Source of the DNA: Aspidapion aeneum
Taxonomy: Eukaryota; Arthropoda; Insecta; Coleoptera; Brentidae
NCBI GenBank assembly: GCA_963576565.1
Contig: OY755039.1
Location: forward strand, 137,949,369-138,013,368
Direction of reading: 5' to 3'
DNA length: 64,000 nt
Positions 23,337-33,504 of the stretch are shown here, one piece after another; the stretch's first letter is position 1; every line of letters starts with the position of its first letter. The notes under the pieces were generated by a model, which saw only the letters and a program-made list of their open reading frames with translations, did not search any database and was not told the origin of the DNA. The position numbers and the translations under genes were made by a program.

Positions 23337-26300
23337 AATTTTTAGCTCCTTGTCGCACACCCGAGGCGCCCCCTGCTGAGGAAACTTTATAGGTTTGATG
23401 CATAAACAGAGGGTGAAGCACTAGTGGAGAAAACGGAGGTTTTCTTTTAGTAATTTTACAAAGCTCCACTGTGAGAAATTGATTATTTTTAAATTTTAAT
23501 TTTGATATGCTGGTCAGACGTTTTTGTCCGCTTTTGACTTGTGCCACACTGATGAGATCGAAACAAGTTCGAACCACGTGTATGTGGCTAGTCAATTTTT
23601 AGCTAAAAGTCGCACATACAAGGCGCCCCCTGCTGATGAAACTTTATAGATTCGATGCATAAACAGAAGGTGGAGCACTAGTTGAGAAGACGGAAGTTTT
23701 TTTTTGTAATTTTACAAAGCTTCACTGTGAAACGGATTATTTTTCAATTTTAATTTGGATATGCAGGTCAGGCGTTTGAGTCCGCTTTTGACTTGTGCCA
23801 CACTGATGAGATCGAAACAAGTTCGAAACACGTGTCTGTGGCTAGTCAATTTTAAGCTCCTTGTCGCACACCCGAGGCGCCCCCTGCTGATGAAACTTTA
23901 TAGGTTTGATGCATAAACAGAGGGTGAAGCACTAGTGGAGAAAGCGGAGGTTTTCTTTTAGTAATTTTACAAAGCTCCACTGTGAGAAATTGATTATTTT
24001 TAAATTTTAATTTGGATATGCTGGTCAGGCGGTTTAGTCCGCTTTTGACTTATGCCACACTGATGAGATCGAAACAAGTTCGAACCACGTGTCTGTGGCT
24101 AGTCAGTTTTTAGTTAAAAGTCGCACATACAAGGCGCCCTCTGCTGATGAAACTTTATAGGTTCGATGCATAAACAGAGGGTGAAGCACTAGTGGAGAAA
24201 GCGGAGGTTTTCTTTTAGTAATTTTACAAAGCTCCACTGTGAGAAATTGATTATTTTTAAATTTTAATTTTGATATGCTGGTCAGACGTTTTTGTCCGCT
24301 TTTGACTTGTGCCACACTGATGAGATCGAAACAAGTTCGAACCACGTGTATGTGGCTAGTCAATTTTTAGCTAAAAGTCGCACATACAAGGCGCCCCCTG
24401 CTGATGAAACTTTATAGATTCGATGCATAAACAGAAGGTGGAGCACTAGTTGAGAAGACGGAAGTTTTTTTTTGTAATTTTACAAAGCTTCACTGTGAAA
24501 CGGATTATTTTTCAATTTTAATTTGGATATGCAGGTCAGGCGTTTGAGTCCGCTTTTGACTTGTGCCACACTGATGAGATCGAAACAAGTTCGAAACACG
24601 TGTCTGTGGCTAGTCAATTTTAAGCTCCTTGTCGCACACCCGAGGCGCCCCCTGCTGATGAAACTTTATAGGTTTGATGCATAAACAGAGGGTGAAGCAC
24701 TAGTGGAGAAAGCGGAGGTTTTCTTTTAGTAATTTTACAAAGCTCCACTGTGAGAAATTGATTATTTTTAAATTTTAATTTGGATATGCTGGTCAGGCGG
24801 TTTAGTCCGCTTTTGACTTATGCCACACTGATGAGATCGAAACAAGTTCGAACCACGTGTCTGTGGCTAGTCAGTTTTTAGTTAAAAGTCGCACATACAA
24901 GGCGCCCTCTGCTGATGAAACTTTATAGGTTCGATGCATAAACAGAGGGTGAAGCACTAGTGGAGAAAGCGGAGGTTTTCTTTTAGTAATTTTACAAAGC
25001 TCCACTGTGAGAAATTGATTATTTTTAAATTTTAATTTTGATATGCTGGTCAGACGTTTTTGTCCGCTTTTGACTTGTGCCACACTGATGAGATCGAAAC
25101 AAGTTCGAACCACGTGTCTGTGGCTAGTCAATTTTTAGCAAAAAGTCGCACATACAAGGCGCCCCCTGCTGATGAAACTTTATAGATTCGATGCATAAAC
25201 AGAAGGTGGAGCACTAGTTGAGAAGACGGAAGTTTTTTTTTGTAATTTTACAAAGCTTCACTGTGAAACGGATTATTTTTCAATTTTAATTTGGATATGC
25301 AGGTCAGGCGTTTGAGTCCGCTTTTGACTTGTGCCACACTGATGAGATCGAAACAAGTTCGAAACACGTGTCTGTGGCTAGTCAATTTTAAGCTCCTTGT
25401 CGCACACCCGAGGCGCCCCCTGCTGATGAAACTTTATAGGTTTGATGCATAAACAGAGGGTGAAGCACTAGTGGAGAAAGCGGAGGTTTTCTTTTAGTAA
25501 TTTTACAAAGCTCCACTGTGAGAAATTGATTATTTTTAAATTTTAATTTGGATATGCTGGTCAGGCGGTTTAGTCCGCTTTTGACTTATGCCACACTGAT
25601 GAGATCGAAACAAGTTCGAACCACGTGTCTGTGGCTAGTCAGTTTTTAGTTAAAAGTCGCACATACAAGGCGCCCTCTGCTGATGAAACTTTATAGGTTC
25701 GATGCATAAACAGAGGGTGGAGCACTAGTTAAGAAGACGGAAGTTTTCTTTTTGTAATTTTACAAAGCTTCACTGTGAAACGGATTATTTTTCAATTTTA
25801 ATTTGGATATGCAGGTCAGGCGTTTTAGTCCGCTTTTGACTTGTGCCACACTGATGAGATCGAAACACGTGTCTGTGGCTAGTCAATTTTTAGCTCCTTG
25901 TCGCACACCCGAGGCGCCCCCTGCTGAGGAAACTTTATAGGTTTGATGCATAAACAGAGGGTGAAGCACTAGTGGAGAAAACGGAAGTTTTCTTTTAGTA
26001 ATTTTACAAAGCTCCACTGTGAGAAATGGATTATTTTAAAATTTTTATTTGGGTATGCTGGTCAGGCGGTTTAGTCCGCTTTTGACTTGTGCCACACTGA
26101 TGAGATCGAAACACGTGTCTGTGGCTAGTCAATTTTTAGCTCCTTGTCGCACACCCGAGGCGCCCCCTGCTGAGGAAACTTTATAGGTTTGATGCATAAA
26201 CAGAGGGTGAAGCACTAGTGGAGAAAACGGAAGTTTTCTTTTAGTAATTTTACAAAGCTCCACTGTGAGAAATGGATTATTTTAAAATTTTTATTTGGGT

Positions 26301-29300
26301 ATGCTGGTCAGGCGGTTTAGTCCGCTTTTGACTTATGCCACACTGATGAGATCGAAACAAGTTCGAACCACGTGTCTGTGGCTAGTCAGTTTTTAGCTAA
26401 AAGTCGCACATACAAGGCACCCCCTGCTGATGAAACTTTATAGGTTCGATGCATAAACAGAGGGTGGTGCACTAGTTAAGAAGACGGAAGTTTTCTTTTT
26501 GTAATTTTACAAAGCTTCACTGTGAAACGGATTATTTTTCAATTTTAATATGGATATGCAGGTCATGTGTTTTAGTTCGCTTTTGACTTGTGCCACACTG
26601 ATGAGATCGAAACAAGTTCGAAACACGTGTCTGTGGCTAGTCAATTTTTAGCTCCTTGTCGCACACCCGAGGCGCCCCCTGCTGATGAAACTTTATAGGT
26701 TTGATGCATAAACAGAGGGTGAAGCACTAGTGGAGAAAACGGAAGTTTTCTTTTAGTAATTTTACAAAGCTCCACTGTAAGAAATGGATTATTTTTAAAT
26801 TTTTATTTGGGTATGCTGGTCAGGCGGTTTAGTCCGCTCTTGACTTATGCCACACTGATGAGATCGAAACAAGTTCGAACCACGTGTCTGTGGCTAGTCA
26901 GTTTTTAGCTAAAAGTCGCACATACAAGGCACCCCCTGCTGATGAAACTTTATAGGTTCGATGCATAAACAGAGGGTGGTGCACTAGTTAAGAAGACGGA
27001 AGTTTTCTTTTTGTAATTTTACAAAGCTTCACTGTGAAACGGATTATTTTTCAATTTTAATATGGATATGCAGGTCATGTGTTTTAGTTCGCTTTTGACT
27101 TGTGCCACACTGATGAGATCGAAACAAGTTCGAAACACGTGTCTGTGGCTAGTCAATTTTTAGCTCCTTGTCGCACACCCGAGGCGCCCCCTGCTGAGGA
27201 AACTTTATAGGTTTGATGCATAAACAGAGGGTGAAGCACTAGTGGAGAAAACGGAAGTTTTCTTTTAGTAATTTTACAAAGCTCCACTGTAAGAAATGGA
27301 TTATTTTTAAATTTTTATTTGGGTATGCTGGTCAGGCGGTTTAGTCCGCTTTTGACTTGTGCCACACTGATGAGATCGAAACACGTGTCTGTGGCTAGTC
27401 AATTTTTAGCTCCTTGTCGCACACCCGAGGCGCCCCCTGCTGAGGAAACTTTATAGGTTTGATGCATAAACAGAGGGTGAAGCACTAGTGGAGAAAACGG
27501 AAGTTTTCTTTTAGTAATTTTACAAAGCTCCACTGTGAGAAATGGATTATTTTAAAATTTTTATTTGGGTATGCTGGTCAGGCGGTTTAGTCCGCTTTTG
27601 ACTTGTGCCACACTGATGAGATCGAAACACGTGTCTGTGGCTAGTCAATTTTTAGCTCCTTGTCGCACACCCGAGGCGCCCCCTGCTGAGGAAACTTTAT
27701 AGGTTTGATGCATAAACAGAGGGTGAAGCACTAGTGGAGAAAACGGAAGTTTTCTTTTAGTAATTTTACAAAGCTCCACTGTGAGAAATGGATTATTTTA
27801 AAATTTTTATTTGGGTATGCTGGTCAGGCGGTTTAGTCCGCTTTTGACTTATGCCACACTGATGAGATCGAAACAAGTTCGAACCACGTGTCTGTGGCTA
27901 GTCAGTTTTTAGCTAAAAGTCGCACATACAAGGCACCCCCTGCTGATGAAACTTTATAGGTTCGATGCATAAACAGAGGGTGGTGCACTAGTTAAGAAGA
28001 CGGAAGTTTTCTTTTTGTAATTTTACAAAGCTTCACTGTGAAACGGATTATTTTTCAATTTTAATATGGATATGCAGGTCATGTGTTTTAGTTCGCTTTT
28101 GACTTGTGCCACACTGATGAGATCGAAACAAGTTCGAAACACGTGTCTGTGGCTAGTCAATTTTTAGCTCCTTGTCGCACACCCGAGGCGCCCCCTGCTG
28201 AGGAAACTTTATAGGTTTGATGCATAAACAGAGGGTGAAGCACTAGTGGAGAAAACGGAAGTTTTCTTTTAGTAATTTTACAAAGCTCCACTGTAAGAAA
28301 TGGATTATTTTTAAATTTTTATTTGGGTATGCTGGTCAGGCGGTTTAGTCCGCTCTTGACTTATGCCACACTGATGAGATCGAAACAAGTTCGAACCACG
28401 TGTCTGTGGCTAGTCAGTTTTTAGCTAAAAGTCGCACATACAAGGCACCCCCTGCTGATGAAACTTTATAGGTTCGATGCATAAACAGAGGGTGGTGCAC
28501 TAGTTAAGAAGACGGAAGTTTTCTTTTTGTAATTTTACAAAGCTTCACTGTGAAACGGATTATTTTTCAATTTTAATATGGATATGCAGGTCATGTGTTT
28601 TAGTTCGCTTTTGACTTGTGCCACACTGATGAGATCGAAACAAGTTCGAAACACGTGTCTGTGGCTAGTCAATTTTTAGCTCCTTGTCGCACACCCGAGG
28701 CGCCCCCTGCTGAGGAAACTTTATAGGTTTGATGCATAAACAGAGGGTGAAGCACTAGTGGAGAAAACGGAAGTTTTCTTTTAGTAATTTTACAAAGCTC
28801 CACTGTAAGAAATGGATTATTTTTAAATTTTTATTTGGGTATGCTGGTCAGGCGGTTTAGTCCGCTTTTGACTTGTGCCACACTGATGAGATCGAAACAC
28901 GTGTCTGTGGCTAGTCAATTTTTAGCTCCTTGTCGCACACCCGAGGCGCCCCCTGCTGAGGAAACTTTATAGGTTTGATGCATAAACAGAGGGTGAAGCA
29001 CTAGTGGAGAAAACGGAAGTTTTCTTTTAGTAATTTTACAAAGCTCCACTGTGAGAAATGGATTATTTTAAAATTTTTATTTGGGTATGCTGGTCAGGCG
29101 GTTTAGTCCGCTTTTGACTTATGCCACACTGATGAGATCGAAACAAGTTCGAACCACGTGTCTGTGGCTAGTCAGTTTTTAGCTAAAAGTCGCACATACA
29201 AGGCACCCCCTGCTGATGAAACTTTATAGGTTCGATGCATAAACAGAGGGTGGTGCACTAGTTAAGAAGACGGAAGTTTTCTTTTTGTAATTTTACAAAG

Positions 29301-30829
29301 CTTCACTGTGAAACGGATTATTTTTCAATTTTAATATGGATATGCAGGTCATGTGTTTTAGTTCGCTTTTGACTTGTGCCACACTGATGAGATCGAAACA
29401 AGTTCGAAACACGTGTCTGTGGCTAGTCAATTTTTAGCTCCTTGTCGCACACCCGAGGCGCCCCCTGCTGAGGAAACTTTATAGGTTTGATGCATAAACA
29501 GAGGGTGAAGCACTAGTGGAGAAAACGGAAGTTTTCTTTTAGTAATTTTACAAAGCTCCACTGTAAGAAATGGATTATTTTTAAATTTTTATTTGGGTAT
29601 GCTGGTCAGGCGGTTTAGTCCGCTTTTGACTTATGCCACACTGATGAGATCGAAACAAGTTCGAACCACGTGTCTGTGGCTAGTCAGTTTTTAGCTAAAA
29701 GTCGCACATACAAGGCACCCCCTGCTGATGAAACTTTATAGGTTCGATGCATAAACAGAGGGTGGTGCACTAGTTAAGAAGACGGAAGTTTTCTTTTTGT
29801 AATTTTACAAAGCTTCACTGTGAAACGGATTATTTTTCAATTTTAATATGGATATGCAGGTCATGTGTTTTAGTTCGCTTTTGACTTGTGCCACACTGAT
29901 GAGATCGAAACAAGTTCGAAACACGTGTCTGTGGCTAGTCAATTTTTAGCTCCTTGTCGCACACCCGAGGCGCCCCCTGCTGATGAAACTTTATAGGTTT
30001 GATGCATAAACAGAGGGTGAAGCACTAGTGGAGAAAACGGAAGTTTTCTTTTAGTAATTTTACAAAGCTCCACTGTGAGAAATGGATTATTTTTAAATTT
30101 TTATTTGGATATGCTGGTCAGGCGTTTTTGTCCGCTTTTGACTTGTGCCACACTGATGAGATCGAAACAAGTTCGAACCACGTGTCTGTGGCTAGTCAGT
30201 TTTTAGCTAAAAGTCGCACATACAAGGCGCCCCCTGCTGATGAAACTTTATAGGTTCGATGCATAAACAGAGGGTGGAGCACTAGTTGAAAAGACGGAAG
30301 TTTTCTTTTTGTAATTTTACAAAGCTTCACTGTGAAACGGATTAGTTTTCAATTTTAATATGGATATGCAGGTCATGTGTTTTAGTTCGCTTTTGACTTG
30401 TGCCACACTGATGAGATCGAAACAAGTTCGAAACACGTGTCTGTGGCTAGTCAATTTTTAGCTCCTTGTCGCACACCCGAGGCGCCCCCTGCTGATGAAA
30501 CTTCATAGGTTTGATGCATAAACAGAGGGTGAAGCACTAGTGGAGAAAACGGAAGTTTTCTTTTAGTAATTTTACAAAGCTCCACTGTGAGAAACGGATT
30601 ATTTTTAAATTTTAATTTGGATATGCTGGTCAGGCGTTTTAGTCCGCTTTTGACTTGTGCCACACTGATGAGATCGAAACAAGTTCGAAACAATGGTCTG
30701 TGGCTAGTCAATTTTTAGCTCCTTGTCGCACACCCGAGGCGCCCCCTGCTGATGAAACTTTATAGGTTTGATGCATAAACAGAGGGTGGAGCACTAGTGG
30801 AGAAGACGGAAGTTTAACTTTGGTAAATA

Positions 30830-31118
30830 TAGTATTGTTTTAGTAACTCCGTGGCTAAAGCTAGACAATCCTCTTCAAAATCTAGAGTTAAAGTAGTTGG
30901 TAGATAAAAGAATCGAGCTGCGGCATCTAAACAGGGACCATTCTTAAATTAAGTAACGCTCTAAGGGGGGAGGGGGGTTGTAGCCTTGCGTTACACTTGA
31001 ATAATTATAATGATTTTGTAATGTGTGTTTGCTTAAAAATGCGTTATAAAGGGAAAGGGGGTTAAAAATTTAAGTCATTTAAAAATGTTTCCACAGACAT
31101 AGCGGCAGTTTTGTTTAC
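30830..31118. other. short unique intron end next to the satellite
   Basis: About 290 bp between the last satellite unit and the exon donor. It contains a G-run at 30964-30976. No other feature. Confidence 0.5.
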
Positions 31119-31258
31119 CTGTAAATGCCCTGTTCTTCTAATCCTCTCTTTTCCAAAATTTCTATACACTTTTTTACAAAACTCAGTCCAACATCGTCCA
31201 ATACATAACAGTCTTCGTTTTGAGTTGATATCATTTTTGTGCTTGGCGTAGTGTAGGT
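31119..31258 (-). CDS. Graf: Graf, PH-RhoGAP linker and arginine-finger exon
   Basis: 140 nt, phase 0 at the start (acceptor ATATTTTAG) and phase 2 at the end (donor GTAAAC). The translation begins TYTTPSTKMISTQNEDCYVL and continues with DDVGLSFVKKCIEILEKRG, then LEEQGIYR. GIYR is the RhoGAP arginine-finger loop. The Arg codon is split AG|G by the following 9.7-kb satellite-filled intron. It aligns with human GRAF LDSIGFSIIRKCIHAVETRG. Confidence 0.95.
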
Positions 31259-31348
31259 CTAAAATATTAGTTTTTATTACTTAGAGAAAACTGGCTTTAG
31301 TTTGATACACAAGAAGTATAGGAACCCCAAAACAATTAAATCTGGGGG

Positions 31349-32193
31349 CACTGTACCATCTTTTCTTGAAACATTTCAGCCCATATTTGACCTATCTAAA
31401 ACTCTACTTCGGAATGAGCTACGAAAGTCAAACTTTGCACAGTCGTAGATCTTCATAGAGTTAACAACCCCTCCAAGTTTCATGGACTTGCATAAAGTAC
31501 TAAAGTAGTTACGAAATTTTAAAAACGTCGAAATTGCCACTCACTCACTCACTCATGTATAGATCATCAAAATTCTACTGTACTTCCAAACTCGCTACAA
31601 AGCTGAAATTTGGCAGACTGATAGAAATTATGACCAAACCCAAAATCAAAAAATCCCAACATTTTAATTAACTTCCCTCCCCTATAAATGTAAAGTTATG
31701 TAAAAGTAACATTGCCCACTTCCAGAAACGCTACAGAGCTGAGCTTTGAAAGGCCAATGGGAACTACGATAAAACTATAGAAAAAAAAATTAAACCCCAA
31801 AATTTTAATTTACTTCCCTCCTCTATAAATGTAAAGTTATGTAAAAGTAACATTGCCCACTTCCAGAAATGCTAGAGAGCTGAGCTTTGAAAGAATGATA
31901 GGAACTATGATAAAATTATAGAAAAAAATTTAAAAACACCAAAATTTTAATTTACTTTCTTTCCCTACAAATTTAAAGTTATGTAAAACTAACATTGCCC
32001 ACTTCCAGAAACGCTAGAGAGCTTTGGAAGGCTAATGAAAACTATGATAAAACCATGTAAAAAAAAAACTAAAAAACCTCAAAATTGCAACTGAAAAAGT
32101 TTTGAACAATATTCCGCATATTTTATCACTTTAAAGCTTAAATATTATCAAAATCCTTTAAAAAGGAGTAAAATCATAACAAAAACATTTCAG
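31349..32193 (+). repeat. composite ~120-bp-module repeat, copy 2, left part
   Basis: It matches 14371-15200 (GTACCATCTTTTCTTGAAAC start, then three to four ~120-bp modules). It is interrupted by the Penelope-like insertion at 32194 and resumes at 33129-33350 with the hairpin part. Confidence 0.85.
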
Positions 32194-32234
32194 AAATAAA
32201 ATTTCGGACTTCCATTGTCTTTATTTATTTTAAA

Positions 32235-32279
32235 ACACGACGTTTCGGTTAGTAAGTATCTCTAACCGTTATCAAGTGT
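32235..32279 (-). ncRNA. hammerhead-like motif, Penelope left arm (core UUGAUAA)
   Basis: The inverted copy of 33001-33045 with the same sequence: stem I ACAC/GTGT, core TTGATAA, stem II GGTTAG/CTAACC, GAAAC, GTC. See the right arm for details. Confidence 0.5.
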
Positions 32280-32330
32280 AAACTAAACAATCTAGTCTCT
32301 AGGCTACTACTTATACTACTTGGTGTGCAG

Positions 32331-32939
32331 TCAGGTGTGACGGCCCGCCCCCTTTTTAATCGTAAGACGCCTGTTTTCCTTAAGGAGTGGTTTCCATATG
32401 TTTGGTATGTCCGTGCTTGGTTGACTGAAAACTTTTTTATTCTGCATTATAAACGCAGCTTCAATAAACTTTCGTTTTCGCCAATGCGCCTCCTTATGTA
32501 AAACTTTAGCTTCTGACCACTGAATCCTGTGATAATTTGACCATGCATGATCTGCTAAACCGGATTTTTCAATATCCCCTAATTGGGTACTTTTTAGATG
32601 TTCATTTACTCTAACCGGAAGAGGGCGTTTCGTTTCACCTACATATGATTTACCACACTCACACGGGATTTGGTAAATACATTCCTTATTATTTGAGGGA
32701 TTGTCTGGTTTTGTTTTAGTTACAAAACTTCTTATCGTATTTCCCGAAGAAAATACTGTTTTTATATTATAGTGTTTAGCTATTCGTCTTATGTTTTCTG
32801 AAATCCCTTGAACATATGGAATGTTAATAACACCTAACGGATTATTATTTTGAGAATTTGGTACATTTAGTTTGTTTTTAATTTTAAATATCGTTGAGTT
32901 TATTAATTTCTCGGAATAACCATTCTGTTGTAAGTCCTG
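32331..32939 (-). pseudogene. Penelope GIY-YIG endonuclease domain (truncated ORF)
   Basis: 202 uninterrupted codons ending TGA at 32331, with no proper start. Key segments are CIYQIPCECGKSYVGETKR (the Y-x-YVGET pair of GIY-YIG nucleases with the Penelope Cys pair), then RPLPVRVNEHLKS (catalytic Arg and His) and WRKRKFIEAAFIMQ (catalytic Glu). The C-terminus is KENRRLTIKKGAGRHT. The frame is intact but the RT domain is absent, so it cannot retrotranspose alone. The recent look (intact frame, exact TSD) suggests young insertion. Confidence 0.9.
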
Positions 32940-33000
32940 TCACACCTGACTGCACACCAAGTAGTATAAGTAGTAGCCTAGAGACTAGATTGTTTAGTTT

Positions 33001-33045
33001 ACACTTGATAACGGTTAGAGATACTTACTAACCGAAACGTCGTGT
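33001..33045 (+). ncRNA. hammerhead-like motif, Penelope right arm (core UUGAUAA)
   Basis: Stem I ACAC (33001-33004) pairs GTGT (33042-33045). The core TTGATAA (33005-33011) replaces CUGAUGA, with U at position 3 and A at position 8. One extra C precedes stem II GGTTAG/CTAACC (9-nt loop). GAAAC (33034-33038) and GTC follow. Stem III is the bare palindrome ACGT with no loop, so folding would need two molecules. It is known that Penelope-like elements carry hammerheads. Activity of this variant is unknown. Confidence 0.55.
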
Positions 33046-33128
33046 TTTAAAATAAATAAAGACAATGGAAGTCCAAAATTTTATTTCTACACAATCATTG
33101 TCTACGAGTTTCAAACAAAAACATTTCA

Positions 33129-33350
33129 TGTAAAAAAAGCCAAGTACGCGAAAGTGGTATTCCGTAAAAAGAATGGAAATAAAAATAAAGCCAAGTTCTC
33201 CAATACAAATTTCAAAATGAAAGGTTTTTACTAGTTTGGAAATGTTTTTCTAAACTTGGCTATTACGGCTACAAATGACTCTTAGGCACAATGCTAAATT
33301 GAACATAAAGAAGTTTGGCTGTAATAGCAAAGTTCAATCACTTTCAAGAA
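33129..33350 (+). repeat. composite repeat copy 2, hairpin part
   Basis: Continues the interrupted repeat: TGTAAAAAAAGCCAAGTACG arm and inner hairpin sequence as in 15199-15477, incomplete at the right end. Confidence 0.8.
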
Positions 33351-33504
33351 TTTTTACAGAAAAAAAAAGTTGGGCGTCTCGACAAAATGAAGCTATGTAC
33401 GAAAAATCAGCCTGTTTCTCTTTACTTAGAAAATAAACCGGTGAACTATTTTATAAAAAAATAAGTGGTCAAAATATTTTTGTTGACGTTTTTTGTTATT
33501 AGAA

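Larger units (their letters stand above)
21433..30815 (+). repeat. satellite array: 37 monomers of ~253 bp, each with a hammerhead ribozyme core
   Basis: The invariant 16-mer CTGATGAGATCGAAAC occurs 37 times, from 21559 to 30665, mean spacing about 253 bp. Type A units carry CTCCTTGTCGCACACCCGAG and mostly alternate with type B units (AAAAGTCGCACATACAAGGC). Six short units lack 11 bp in the ribozyme. Higher-order repeats are visible: a 768-bp A-B-B trimer (23803, 24571, 25339) and a B-A-B-A-C pattern from 26343 to 29900. The array fills about 97 percent of one Graf intron. Open frames of 86 codons inside it are by-products of the repeat. Confidence 0.95.
32194..33114 (-). mobile_element. 5'-truncated Penelope-like element with inverted ends
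   Basis: The exact 14-bp duplication ACAAAAACATTTCA flanks it (32180-32193 and 33115-33128), splitting the composite repeat cleanly. Inverted arms of about 140 bp (32200-32341 and 32939-33080) surround an open GIY-YIG endonuclease frame. The reverse transcriptase is missing. Inverted terminal arrangement and truncation are normal for Penelope-like elements. Each arm carries a hammerhead-like motif. Confidence 0.88.

Noticed and set aside
23620..23660. Second CTGATGA in satellite units (CCCTGCTGATGAAACTTTATAG)
   Set aside because: There is no stem II followed by GAAAC and no paired stem I around it. Some units read CTGAGGA there, so it is not conserved.
23335..30711. Four minus-strand ORFs of 86 codons (MTSHIHVVRTCFDLISVAQV and relatives)
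   Set aside because: They are spaced by the satellite period, start in the ribozyme region and exist only where chance changes remove stops. No protein family fits.
21433..30815. CRISPR-like array
   Set aside because: Units are ~253 bp, almost wholly repeated, without short unique spacers, in a eukaryotic intron.
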